Source: DATAES01 sp963802415
GTDB taxonomy: Bacteria; Actinomycetota; Acidimicrobiia; Acidimicrobiales; JACDCH01
DNA: 64,000 bases
Direction of reading: 5' to 3'
NCBI GenBank assembly: GCA_963802415.1
Contig: CAWDIH010000001.1
Location: forward strand, 434,001 to 498,000
Shown: positions 51,661-60,934 of the stretch, one piece after another
How positions within the stretch are numbered: the stretch's first letter is position 1
How the letters are laid out: each line of letters starts with the position of its first letter
Translations under genes and position numbers: made by a program
Notes under the pieces: generated by a model
What the model was told of the DNA's origin: nothing
Database searches by the model: none
Seen by the model: only the letters and a program-made list of their open reading frames with translations

Positions 51661-52181
51661 TGATCGGCGATAGGTCTGGCCGTACCGCAAACAAGGGTAG
51701 GTGTGCACCATGCGCGTGACGATTCGCGTGTGGGCGAGGGGGAACTCCGCCGAAAGCGCGTCGGCCCGCACCCGCTGATGGCCCGGACTCACGCTGAGCA
51801 GGACTTTCGTCAGTCGGCATGTCGATCGGTGACGTCGGATGATGGCCTCTGGCGCAACGTTCGTGACCAATCCGTGATCACCAGCGAAGCCGAGGTCGAC
51901 CTGGAGCGACCTAGGTGAGGCCGGCCGCTGTTCGCGCCCCCAAATCGCCGATTTCACCCTGTCGGGGTGGTTCGGGGCGAAGGCCTTGGCCCGTACCCTC
52001 GGGTGGACCAAACCGGAACGAGACCCGACGACACCGAGCGCGCCGAGCCCGCGAGAGCCGGACGTTTCAGCCAAGACGACCTCGCGAGGAGACGAGGCAG
52101 CGGGGGAGCACCGACGGTGGCCCCCGCGACCTAGGGACCAGCGGTGGGGGTCACAGTCAGCACAAGGGAGGTTCGAGCGTC
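51661..52181. other. Gap and structured leader before the beta-helix gene
   Basis: 51661-51950 holds no convincing gene. From about 51960 to 52181 the strand has several strong stems: GCGGGGG (52100-52106) pairs with CCCCCGC (52121-52127), enclosing CACC-GAC-GGTG (109-112 with 116-119); upstream CCTCG...CGAGG and GGGTGG/ACCC-type pairs are possible. A ribosome site AGGGAGG follows. The arrangement suggests a regulatory 5' leader. It does not match a riboswitch consensus that I can write out. Confidence 0.4.
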
Positions 52182-53384
52182 ATGGGCTCTTCTCGCCCGT
52201 GGTCAGGGATGAGTCGGCGAGCGTTCATTCAGTCAGGTGCGGCCGCCGCGCTTCTTGCGGCGTGCGACCCCGCGGAGTTCGCCGCTTCGCCGAGGGGCGG
52301 CTCCGATGACTTCTTCTCCGCGACGATGGCCTCTGCGTCGAGGCCGAACCAAACTGTCTACAAGATTCCCAATTCGATTCGGTCTGATGGTTCTCGCGAA
52401 GTCTCCCGGGACATCAACGACTGGATTGCGTCGATACCGAACGGCACAGCCGGTGCATACAACACCGCCGCGTTCGCGAACAACGGGATCTACTGGGTCG
52501 ACGACACGATCGAGCCTCACTCCAAGTCGTACATTGCGTTCTCCGGTAACGGGTCAACGTTCGTTCGACGCAATGAGCTACCGGGCACGGCGACCGTGAT
52601 TCGCAAGCGAGCACACTGGCGGTTCAACGAGTGCGCCTGGTTCAGCTACGACGATCTCCACGTCGAGGGTCAAGCGGACCCGGCCGTCGGCTACAACTCG
52701 GCGTTGGAGGCGCAGCACACGTTCACCCACACGTCGTCGGTGCACTCGCTGTCCAACAACTGCACGGCGAACAACGTGTGGGGCGACGCGTTCAACTTTG
52801 CCAACAGCATTTCAGGTCTCCCGTCCGCTCACCACAACGTCGCGTATTTCACGTCTGGTATCGCACATCGCCACTCGGTGTCAGTCACAACCGGCGACGA
52901 CATCACATTCAGTAGCTGTCACTTCGAGCGTAGTTGGCGCGCCGGTGTCGATCTCGAACCGAACAGCAACAATGGTCTCGCTACCCGCATTCTGTTCGAG
53001 GATTGCGAATGGGGCTCGCACCGTCTGCACTGGCTTGCGGCGGCACCGCGATGCGGAGTCGTGTCCGACGTGACGATGACCCGCTGTACGGACGGCTCGC
53101 CGTTGCTGGTGGCAGTGACATGCGACCCGACCTACACGGTCGGTGGTATAACTCCGCGGCGGGCGGACTTCACGATTGATTCGTGCACGTCGACCGCGTC
53201 CCAAGGCGGTCCTTCCGGTGCGGTCATGGATTTCCACTACACGGACGGGTTCGTGACCGTGACGAACAATGTTCAACCGTTGCAGTCGGGCCGTACGCCT
53301 CCGATCCGCGTCGCACGGTTCGACACGCACACGGTGGAGAATGCGGCTATCACGTACGAGGGGAACACGCCTGACCTCGGATAG
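52182..53384 (+). CDS. Tat-exported lipoprotein with right-handed beta-helix
   Basis: A 400-residue protein. The N-terminus MGSSRPWSGMSRRAFIQSGA combines a twin-arginine motif (SRRAFIQ) with a lipobox LLAAC at about residue 30, so a folded lipoprotein is exported. The rest is Asn/Ser/Thr/Gly-rich with repeated short strands (DDITFSSCHFERSW, TRILFEDCEWGSHR, DVTMTRCTDGSPL, DFTIDSCTSTAS), the pattern of parallel beta-helix proteins such as polysaccharide lyases, epimerases or phage-like tailspikes. No catalytic motif recognised. It precedes the glycan gene block. Confidence 0.75.
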   Translation: MGSSRPWSGMSRRAFIQSGAAAALLAACDPAEFAASPRGGSDDFFSATMASASRPNQTVYKIPNSIRSDGSREVSRDINDWIASIPNGTAGAYNTAAFANNGIYWVDDTIEPHSKSYIAFSGNGSTFVRRNELPGTATVIRKRAHWRFNECAWFSYDDLHVEGQADPAVGYNSALEAQHTFTHTSSVHSLSNNCTANNVWGDAFNFANSISGLPSAHHNVAYFTSGIAHRHSVSVTTGDDITFSSCHFERSWRAGVDLEPNSNNGLATRILFEDCEWGSHRLHWLAAAPRCGVVSDVTMTRCTDGSPLLVAVTCDPTYTVGGITPRRADFTIDSCTSTASQGGPSGAVMDFHYTDGFVTVTNNVQPLQSGRTPPIRVARFDTHTVENAAITYEGNTPDLG

Positions 53385-53574
53385 CGCGCGAGCGACCGTC
53401 AGCTGATCCGCGAACAAGTGTCGGTCGCCGAGGCGCTCGACAAACTGGAGCTGGAGCCACCCGGTCGTGACGGGGGAGATCTCGTCCCCGTTCACGAGGA
53501 GCTGACCCCGTCGTGTCACCGGCTTGTCACGGCAGGGTGATGCCAGATATTTTCCAGGTATTACCCAGTCCTCG

Positions 53575-54492
53575 ATGGCGCGCCGGTTGGGCCACGCGGT
53601 TCGCCATCGCGCGCGGCGAATCCTGGGCAATCCTTCCAACGATGGTGAACGTCTCCGACACGCGGTCCACATGGTGCGCTTTGAGATGGCCTCCGCCCTC
53701 GGACGGGAAGCCGTGATCCCCTTCGGCGAACGATCTCGGATCTATGCGAGGAAGGTCGGCGACAGTTCGTCTCGCCCTCCGCTCGCTCGACTCCCGGACT
53801 GGCCCGAGATGGCAGTGTGGCAGGCATGGCTGAAGCCAGGTGCTCTGTTTGTCGACATCGGCGCGAACGTGGGGCTGTACACGCTTCTGGCAGCGGAGTG
53901 TGGCTCCGAGGTGATCGCGGTTGAACCTGTCAACGCCACAGCGGCCGCTCTACGCCGCAACCTGGAACTCAATGGAATCGCCCACGGAGTGCACGTTGAG
54001 GAAGTCGCGCTTCTCAACCGCAACGGAACAGCGATGCTCGAAGGTGAGGACTCCAACCGGCAGTCTGCACGATGGTCTGATAATGGAGAAGTTCGCGCTA
54101 CAACACTTGATGAGGTCCTTGGGCAGCGGACGGCCTTAGGCGTGAAGGTGGATGTCGAGGGTAATGAACGCCTGGTTCTCGAAGGCGCGACCCGTGCGCT
54201 CGGCGAGCATCGGATTGGCCTCATACAGCTCGAATGGAACCACACGTCGATGATGGCACTCGGCGAGGGAAGAGCTCCCGCCGCTCGGCTGATCCGGCGT
54301 GCCGGCTACGCACTCGTCCGAGTAGGTGCAACAGGTCGGAACCTCACCGTCATGGACGATGACGAGGCCGAGCGTGCCGGGCCTGATGTCTTCGCCATAC
54401 CAGAAGAGCGACTAGACGAGCTAGTGGCCTCACTGACTCTTTCTGTTAGACGGAGCGGTCGTATCTATCGGGTTGACCGAACGTCGTCGTAA
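53575..54492 (+). CDS. FkbM-family methyltransferase
   Basis: A 305-residue SAM enzyme. FVDIGANVGLYTLLAAECGSEVIAVEPVNATAAALRRNLELNG is the FkbM motif I region; VKVDVEGNERLVLEGA is the diagnostic DVEG-x-E segment. FkbM proteins O-methylate sugars or polyketides. ATG 53575 is preferred over an upstream TTG. The last 28 bases overlap a convergent glycosyltransferase gene, and it sits in the glycan block, so a sugar substrate is likely. Confidence 0.85.
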   Translation: MARRLGHAVRHRARRILGNPSNDGERLRHAVHMVRFEMASALGREAVIPFGERSRIYARKVGDSSSRPPLARLPDWPEMAVWQAWLKPGALFVDIGANVGLYTLLAAECGSEVIAVEPVNATAAALRRNLELNGIAHGVHVEEVALLNRNGTAMLEGEDSNRQSARWSDNGEVRATTLDEVLGQRTALGVKVDVEGNERLVLEGATRALGEHRIGLIQLEWNHTSMMALGEGRAPAARLIRRAGYALVRVGATGRNLTVMDDDEAERAGPDVFAIPEERLDELVASLTLSVRRSGRIYRVDRTSS

Positions 54493-55589
54493 ACCGCTCG
54501 CAAGATCGGCCCGACAGACTTGTAGTCATGGCGAGTTGCAGCCGCGTCCAACGCTGCAGCTCTGTCCTGGCCCGCCAGCAACGAGCGCATCGCGCTAGTA
54601 ATCACGTCGGCGAGCGTATCCGCGTCGTTCGGTGGCACTACCCAGCCGGTTTCGTCATCTCGGACTGTCGGACCTATCGCCCCGACATCTGTGACCACGA
54701 GCGGCACTCGGTATCTGTAGGCCTCTGCGAGTACGGCGCTTTGCGAATGGAATGTCGTGTACGGCAGAACGATCATCGACGCGGTTGAATGCAACTGGGC
54801 CATGCGATCCGGCGACACCCAGCCGATCTCGCCATGAATCCATGGATACGCGGCGGCCGCGGTGCGCACCTCGGCCTCCAGCGCCGGGTCGCCGCCGCCG
54901 GCGATGCGGATGTCAAACCCGGGGTCGCGGCCCAGTGCTCGCGCCGCTCGAAGCAGAATCCGGACTCCCTTGTTCGCCCGCAGGCGGCCAAAGAGGAGTA
55001 CGAAGGGTCGTTCGAGCGTTCGGCATTCTCGAAGTCGTGCGTCGCGCCCATCGATCGGAATAGGAATCACCGTCACTCGGGCGGCGTCGACCCCGAACTC
55101 ACTAATCAGCTCATCTCGCAGGACCTCATGGAAGACCACAAGTCGGTCTGTCGCGCCCGCTCCGTACAGTCGCCGGAGAAGCGCTGTTTCCACACGAGTT
55201 GGCAACTTCGATACGTGCGGTCGCACATCGTGGACAGTCGCAACAACCGGCAACCGGCGCCTGATCCCCGGCAAGTCCAGCCAATCCGATTGATAGGTAA
55301 GGAGTTCTATTTGGGCGATGTCGAAGCCGCGGCGCAACAACCTACGACGGGCACACGCTCGACCGGCTGCGATCGAGGCTCGCCTGCCAACTCGGGCAGG
55401 GGGCCACCGTGGGACCATCGTCGGATCAGGCAGATCTCGGACGATTTCGTACTCTGAAACGGTACGAAACGTCTCACCAGCGAGTGACGGCAGCGCCTCG
55501 ACCGTGAGCGTGTCATCTGGTCTCATCGTGGCGAGCGCCAGCTGACTTGCGGTCCGGTGCGGATGAGGCCAATACCAGTAGATTCTCAA
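54465..55589 (-). CDS. GT4-family glycosyltransferase
   Basis: A 374-residue GT-B enzyme. C-terminal half: RPFVLLFGRLRANKGVRILLRAARAL, FDIRIAGGGDPALEAEVR, GWVSPDRMAQLHSTASMIVLPYTTFHSQSAVLAEAYRYRVPLVVTDVGA; this includes the nucleotide-sugar E-x7-E-like region (SQSAVLAEAYR) although the first acidic residue is replaced by Ser-Gln. N-terminal half: IYWYWPHPHRTASQLALA and VVATVHDVRPHV. It transfers a sugar in a surface glycan pathway; donor unknown. Confidence 0.85.
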   Translation of the reverse strand: MRIYWYWPHPHRTASQLALATMRPDDTLTVEALPSLAGETFRTVSEYEIVRDLPDPTMVPRWPPARVGRRASIAAGRACARRRLLRRGFDIAQIELLTYQSDWLDLPGIRRRLPVVATVHDVRPHVSKLPTRVETALLRRLYGAGATDRLVVFHEVLRDELISEFGVDAARVTVIPIPIDGRDARLRECRTLERPFVLLFGRLRANKGVRILLRAARALGRDPGFDIRIAGGGDPALEAEVRTAAAAYPWIHGEIGWVSPDRMAQLHSTASMIVLPYTTFHSQSAVLAEAYRYRVPLVVTDVGAIGPTVRDDETGWVVPPNDADTLADVITSAMRSLLAGQDRAAALDAAATRHDYKSVGPILRAVYDDVRSTR

Positions 55590-55732
55590 GCTGCACCCTC
55601 AACCCGTAGGTTGGCTGAGCACCGCCTGTGAGCCTCCGCTACGCCACGATGCAAACACCGAGCTCGAGCTATGTCCGTGTTTGGGTCGGCGGTTCGTGCT
55701 TGGTGCACGGTGCACAAGCGACGAGGCAGCGG

Positions 55733-56893
55733 TCACTTGAGACAGGCCTTATGACGGGTACCAGCGTAGAGATCAAGCGTCGACTCCACGGATTGATCGA
55801 CACTGAATCTGTCGGCGAAGAGCGCGAGGCTACAGTGCGCCATCGCGATGCGCCGTTGATCATCGAGGAGAACATCGCTGATCGCTTCGGCAAGCGCAGC
55901 CGGATTGCTGGCATCGACCAGGTCCGCATTGCCAAGCGGCTCGACGATCTCACGAACGGGTCCGATGTCATTCGCAACGATCGGAAGTCCGAGCGCCATC
56001 GCCTCGATCACTGCGCCCGGCATGCCTTCGAAGAGCGAAGGGAAAACGAAGACGTCGCCAGCGGCCAACACTTCCGCGATCGAGGGCAGGTGACCAAGAA
56101 ACCGTACGCTCTCACCGAGCCCGAGGCGCTCAACCTGTCCTCGAAGGCCGGGCGTCATCGCACCTTCACGACCAGCGATCAAGGTGTAGCAATTGGGGTG
56201 CGTAGCGAGCACATGAGGTAGAGCATTGAGCAGATGGGTTTGACCCTTCTGATACTCCTGGCGACCGACGTTGACGACAACTGGCGCGCCGTCGGCAACG
56301 CCAAGAGCCGCTCGTGCCGCCTCACGGCGCTCGGCTGACGGCCAGCCAAGCCGCTCGCGGCTCCGTCCGCGGGGGATTACCGTGACGCGCTCCGGACGCA
56401 CGCGCAATGTGCGCACGGCATGATCCTTGACATGGTCGGAAACAGCATGGAACGCGTCTGTGCCGAGATGCGCAGTAATCGCGTCAGCCACTTGCGCCAG
56501 GCGAACACGCGCTGGGCTCAATGCCGGGTCGTCGAGCCGTGCACGGTCGTAGCTCACGTTGACGAGACTGGTCACCACGGGCACGCCTGTGCCCACGGCG
56601 GCAAGTCGTCCGACTTGGTCGGCGCGGTACAGCATCGTGTGAATCAATGCGGGACGAACCGTTTGGATGATGGCGCGGAGTTGGCGGACTCGACCGATGA
56701 GACCGGCCTGCGCGAGGACTCGTATGTCGAAACCATCGCTGCGCAGCTGCCGCTCGACGCCCTCTTCGCCGCGAGACTTCAGGGTCACAACGGTCGAAAC
56801 GACACCGCGGGCACGGAGCCCGGGCAGCAGTTCAGCGAGGGACATCTCAGTGCCCCCCTCGCCGAGGGCTTCGATCACGTACAGCACGCGCAC
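55733..56893 (-). CDS. GT4-family glycosyltransferase
   Basis: A 386-residue enzyme from GTG 56893 (VRVLYVIEALGEGGTEMSLAELLPGLRARG, the glycine loop of the acceptor domain). The donor domain has VVVNVGRQEYQKGQTHLLNALP, YTLIAGREGAMTPGLRG, VRFLGHLPSIAEVLAAGDVFVFPSLFEGMPGAVIEAMALGLPIVANDIG with the E-G-M-P-x4-E-A motif. Standard GT1/GT4 retaining enzyme. Separated by 144 bases from the next GT4 gene on the same strand. Confidence 0.88.
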   Translation of the reverse strand: MRVLYVIEALGEGGTEMSLAELLPGLRARGVVSTVVTLKSRGEEGVERQLRSDGFDIRVLAQAGLIGRVRQLRAIIQTVRPALIHTMLYRADQVGRLAAVGTGVPVVTSLVNVSYDRARLDDPALSPARVRLAQVADAITAHLGTDAFHAVSDHVKDHAVRTLRVRPERVTVIPRGRSRERLGWPSAERREAARAALGVADGAPVVVNVGRQEYQKGQTHLLNALPHVLATHPNCYTLIAGREGAMTPGLRGQVERLGLGESVRFLGHLPSIAEVLAAGDVFVFPSLFEGMPGAVIEAMALGLPIVANDIGPVREIVEPLGNADLVDASNPAALAEAISDVLLDDQRRIAMAHCSLALFADRFSVDQSVESTLDLYAGTRHKACLK

Positions 56894-56903
56894 GCGGATC
56901 GGC

Positions 56904-57134
56904 CTAGCCCTGTCCGAGCCGGCCTGTCGATGTGTCCCGACGTGACAGTTTTCCGGCGAGCGCAGCGCGGAGCGCGTGCGTGCCGGCCTCGTAGGTGGAC
57001 CACGACGGGGAGATGGCGCGGACGATCGGCGTGGCAAGCACAAGCGACATCTGCATGTCGCGCGGGTTGCGATAGAGAGGCGCGTCGGTCGTCACGGGCG
57101 GGTCACCGAGATAGTCCACCAGTCCGGTTGGCAC
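56904..57134 (-). CDS. Short unknown ORF or gene fragment
   Basis: A 76-residue ORF (MPTGLVDYLGDPPVTTDAPLY..., MQMSLVLATPIVRAISPSWS) ending 10 bases before the GT4 start. Hydrophilic, no family recognised. Because the neighbouring sequence upstream is a broken aminotransferase, it may be another fragment. Confidence 0.3.
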   Translation of the reverse strand: MPTGLVDYLGDPPVTTDAPLYRNPRDMQMSLVLATPIVRAISPSWSTYEAGTHALRAALAGKLSRRDTSTGRLGQG

Positions 57135-57440
57135 AGCAGTCGGACTGGGGGTTGGCCGACCGCTGTGGCCGGAGCGGCAGCGAGACTAGCTCGCGTGTCG
57201 CTTGGTCGCTACGACACAGCCCGGCATCCGCCGAGTTGGCAGAGCGCGGGTAGAGGTTCACGCCGATGTAGTGAACAGCGGGCCGCCGTCCGGCCGTACG
57301 CATCTCGCGCACGACGCGATCACGCTCATCCGGGTCGACCCGCACCTCGTAGAGATGCAGCGCATGCCTCTCGCGTAGCGTGCCGGGGCCATGATCGACG
57401 ATCCGCACGCCAATGGTTTCACTCCGGTCCCCCAAGGCAG
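57103..57440 (-). pseudogene. DegT/DnrJ/EryC1 aminotransferase C-terminal fragment
   Basis: The minus strand codes ERHALHLYEVRVDPDERDRV, VREMRTAGRRPAVHYIGVNLYP and ATRELVSLPLRPQ, the C-terminal HxLYxVR ... GxxxxxHY ... A-x-E-x-L-S-L-P-x-x-P pattern of sugar aminotransferases of the DegT family. The PLP-lysine domain is absent. This is the remains of a nucleotide-amino-sugar gene. Confidence 0.6.
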
Positions 57441-57762
57441 GCGAGACTACCAAACCCTCTTCACCGTGCCGAGATCGCCAAGACCATGCCGTTCTCGGCA
57501 ACTGGGACTATTGAGAGAACGCCGACACGGGGTGAACGAGCCCGCGTCTGCAGCTCGATCGTGTCGGCCCGTCAGCGGGGCGAGTGATCGACGGACCGCA
57601 CCCGTCATCCTCGTCCGCCCCGGCGCGATCTTCGAGAAGCGAGAGCCCATCGAGCGATCCGACGGTCAGGACCAGGACGCCGCGCAATCAATGGAAGAAT
57701 ACCGATCCACAGGTCTTGACGATTCGTCGGCTCAGGCACCAGTCTCGTCGAGCATGTCAGAT

Positions 57763-57822
57763 GCCATCCGTGTCCACCCGCTACCGTTGGACTACTGGCG
57801 GTTCACGCCACACGGGCTTCGG
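57763..57822 (+). pseudogene. Methyltransferase fragment
   Basis: AIRVHPLPLDYWRFTPHGLR matches the H-P-x-D-Y-W-R-F-T-P-x-G-L-R segment found late in class I methyltransferases of polysaccharide loci. The surrounding frame (57391-57900) is otherwise unrelated-looking. Only the 20-residue block is convincing. Confidence 0.45.
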
Positions 57823-57908
57823 AGGAATGACATCGAGGTGCCACTCAATCTGTGGCCCATTGCGACGAAGTCTTGCCGCGATCGTGTACGCGTCTTGTGA
57901 CACGCCGT

Positions 57909-59685
57909 ATGTCGACGCGTCACCACTTCCGCGCTGAGTGGGGCGCTATCGCCAAAGTGGCGCTCGTTTCACTTCTCGGCGCGCAGTTCGAGGCCGCCAG
58001 CCTCGTACTCCTCGTACCCTTGGCCAAGCTGATCGCGGCCGAAGACAGCTCCTACCGGGGCGAGCTGGGCCCGTTTACGTTGGACGTTGGCGCAAACGAG
58101 CTCGCTGGGCTCGTCGCTGTATCGGTGATGTTCGCAGCGCTCGCAAGCGTCTTCGTGGCGTGGCGCGGCGCCCGCGTCCGCCGCCGCGTGGGAACTCCGC
58201 CAACGGCGACGCCTCGTCCAGGGCTACCTCGCGGCGGACTATGCAACGCAAACCGCGGAACGCCAAGGAAAGTTGGAGACGCTGAGCACTTACGCGGACG
58301 CCGGCCGGCGCGTTCTTGGTGCAACTACGTATGGCATCCGTGCAGGACTGAACCTCGCAGTGTTCGTGACCGCGGCCGTCGTCCTCGACTACCGGACCGC
58401 GTTCGCCATCTTTGTGATGGGCTTCATCCTGTTCAGCCTGCTCCGCCCGGTCGCAGCCCGGATCCGCAGATACAACACCTCGTTGGCTGGTGTGCAGGTC
58501 GCGTTCAACGAGCATCTCTCCGAGACATCGCGCTTGGCCCGGGAGATCCGGGTCTACAGCGCCGCATCGACGGCGGCGGATCGCCTCGACACCGTGGGAG
58601 CACGTATCGCTCGACTCAAGCAGCGCACCATGTTCTTGTCGACGGCGGCATCGCCCGCGTATCAATACGCAGGGCTTCTCCTGATCGTCGCCATCCTGGT
58701 AGGCGCGCCGCGTGCGGTTGGTTCTGTCGAAATTGGCGCGCTCGGTGCTATCGCGCTGCTGTTGCTTCGCAGCGTCAGCTTCGGTCAGCAACTGCAGACC
58801 GCCTACCAAACGGTGCACGAGTACGGGCCATACGTCGACTCGCTCGAGGAACTCGACGCGCACTACGAGATGCACCCCACTCCTGACGGAACGATCGCAC
58901 TCGAAGCCATCCATACGGTTGACCTCGACGACCTCACCTACTCCTACGACGGAGATCATCCAGCCGTGGACTCCGTCAGCGTTCGCCTACGATGCGGCGA
59001 AATCGTTGGTGTCGTCGGTCGCTCAGGAAGCGGTAAGTCCACGCTGTCCCAGTTGTTGCTCAGGCTTCGCGTGCCAACCCGCGGCTCGATCCTCGTCAAC
59101 GGCACGCCGGCCGAGGAATACACGCTCTCCTCGTGGTACCGGAACGTGTCGCTCGTGCCCCAGGACTCCCGTCTGTTGCATGGGTCAGTTGCGGAGAACA
59201 TCGCCTTCTTCGATGCGAGCATCGGACGTGACGACGTCCAAGCCGCCGCCCAAGCGGCCGGTGTGCACGACGTGATCATCTCGCTGCCACAAGGCTACGA
59301 AACCTCTGTCGGCCCATCCTTCCGCGACCTGTCCGGCGGACAGATCCAGCGGATCGGGATCGCCCGGGCACTTGCTCGGAATGCCGACGTGGTGGTCCTC
59401 GACGAGCCGACCAGCGCTCTCGATGTGCACTCCGAGGCCGTCATTCAAGCGACGATCGAGGCTCTTCGAGGGAAAGCTCTCGTCGTGATCATCGCGCACC
59501 GTCTTTCGACGCTGAGCATCTGCGATCGCATAATCGTGCTCGACAACGGCCGGCTGGAGTCGGTCGGAAGCCTGGCCGAGGTCGCCGAACGCAGTCCGTA
59601 TTTCCGGCGGGCACTCGAGGTCGGCACGCTCGAGATCGGGTCGACCGAGCAGGACTCATCGAACGTGCCGGTCGATGAGCCCTGA
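57909..59685 (+). CDS. ABC exporter (membrane domain + ATPase), frameshifted
   Basis: The first frame gives FRAEWGAIAKVALVSLLGAQ, FEAASLVLLVPLAKLIAAED and helix 2 up to about 58178. The protein continues one frame over as AAWELRQRRRLVQGYLAADYATQ and then TLSTYADAGRRVLG through four more helices to the ATPase: Walker A GRSGSGKST, Q-loop PQDSRLLHGS, signature LSGGQIQRIGIARAL, Walker B VVVLDEPTSAL, H-loop IIAHRLST. Corrected length about 590 residues, a normal half-transporter. A probable extra base in a CCG run at 58175-58185 breaks it. Function in glycan or lipid-linked export is inferred from neighbours. Confidence 0.75.
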
Positions 59686-59881
59686 CGTGTAGGCAGCCGG
59701 GGCCTAACAAATGGTTCTTGCGTGAATTCGTCGCGCGTCGGCAGCGGAAGATGATCGAGAGCCAACAGGGGGTCGCAAACGATCACCCGCGAGGGATCAG
59801 ATCCGAACCGAAGAACGATCGCGCTCCTTCCTCGATACTAGAGCGCTGATACCGTCACCTGCCCGACAACGAGGAGGAGCG

Positions 59882-60775
59882 GTGACCGAGTTACCCGGCG
59901 GGGCCGCGCATGGCGTTGCCGCCATCGTCGTCTCGTTCAACCGCCGCGCGGTCTTGGCCGACCGCCTCGCGTCGCTGAGCGCGCAAATCCCTCCGGTCGA
60001 ACAGATTGTCGTGGTGGACAACGCGAGTCGCGATGGCACGATCGGGATGCTTCGCGCCGAGTTCCCCGACGTGACGCTGCTCGCCCTGTCGGAGAATCTC
60101 GGCGCCGCCGGCGGCTTCGCGACCGGGATCGAACACGCCCTCGCGTGCGGGGCCGACCGGTTGTGGCTGTTCAACGACAACGACCGCGCCGAGCCCGGCG
60201 CACTCGCCGCGCTTCTCGCCAGCGGTGGACCTGTGGCCGACAAGGTGATCGCCGGTTGTGCCACGACGGTCGGTGAAGGCGTGCGCCGGGTGGGGTTCCG
60301 CTGGGACCACGGCTTGCGTCCACCGCTTGCGGCCCCGCCCGAGCAGACGGAGTACGAGGTCGACGTGTCCACGTTCAACGGACTGCTCGTCCCCGCGGAC
60401 GCGTTCCGTAGAGTCGGAGTGCCGCGCGCCGACTTCTTCATGATGTGGGAGGAGTACGAGTGGTGCCTGCGTGCCCGCGACGACGGATGGCGCATCGTCC
60501 TGCTGGAGACGCCACTCGTCGACGCCCGCGACGACGGACCGCCGACGCACGTGTACCCGCCGTGGCGCGGCTATTACCAGGCGCGTAACGCGCTAATCAC
60601 CGTGCTCGACCGGCGCAACCGGCGCGCCCTGTGCTGGTACGCGATGCGGGAACTGAGGTACTTGCTGGCGATCGTCCGGCGTGACCGGCGAGCGCGGCGC
60701 TACGCACTTCGGCTCCGGGGAATCGTCGACGGGTTGCGCCGGCGCACCGGACGAGTGGTCGAACCGACCGCGTGA
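59882..60775 (+). CDS. GT2-family glycosyltransferase (rhamnosyl/galactofuranosyl-type)
   Basis: A 297-residue GT-A enzyme from GTG 59882 with GAGGAGC upstream. VAAIVVSFNRRAVLADRLASLSAQ and QIVVVDNASRDGT start the nucleotide-binding half; LSENLGAAGGFATGIEHAL and LWLFNDNDRAEPGALAALL contain the metal motif region (NDND where DDD is usual); FNGLLVPADAFRRVGVP, DFFMMWEEYEWCLRARDDGWRI and the R-N-x-L end follow. This resembles GlfT/WbbL-type enzymes acting on lipid-linked acceptors. Confidence 0.85.
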   Translation: MTELPGGAAHGVAAIVVSFNRRAVLADRLASLSAQIPPVEQIVVVDNASRDGTIGMLRAEFPDVTLLALSENLGAAGGFATGIEHALACGADRLWLFNDNDRAEPGALAALLASGGPVADKVIAGCATTVGEGVRRVGFRWDHGLRPPLAAPPEQTEYEVDVSTFNGLLVPADAFRRVGVPRADFFMMWEEYEWCLRARDDGWRIVLLETPLVDARDDGPPTHVYPPWRGYYQARNALITVLDRRNRRALCWYAMRELRYLLAIVRRDRRARRYALRLRGIVDGLRRRTGRVVEPTA

Positions 60776-60934
60776 TCACGAGATCGAGTAGCCGCGGATT
60801 GCAACAAGCTGTCGCACAGATCTGGCAGATCTGGCGCGGCGTGTGCGCCTCCTCTCAATGATCCTGCGACGCTGTGCTACAAGTTGTCGCGGCCAACCTG
60901 GACACCGCTTCTGATCCGCGCCGACTGGGTGCCG

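Noticed and set aside
52021..52140. Possible c-di-AMP (ydaO-type) riboswitch
   Set aside because: Some GGGGGA and CCCGAC elements are present but in the wrong order for the consensus I know; reported only as an unclassified structured leader.
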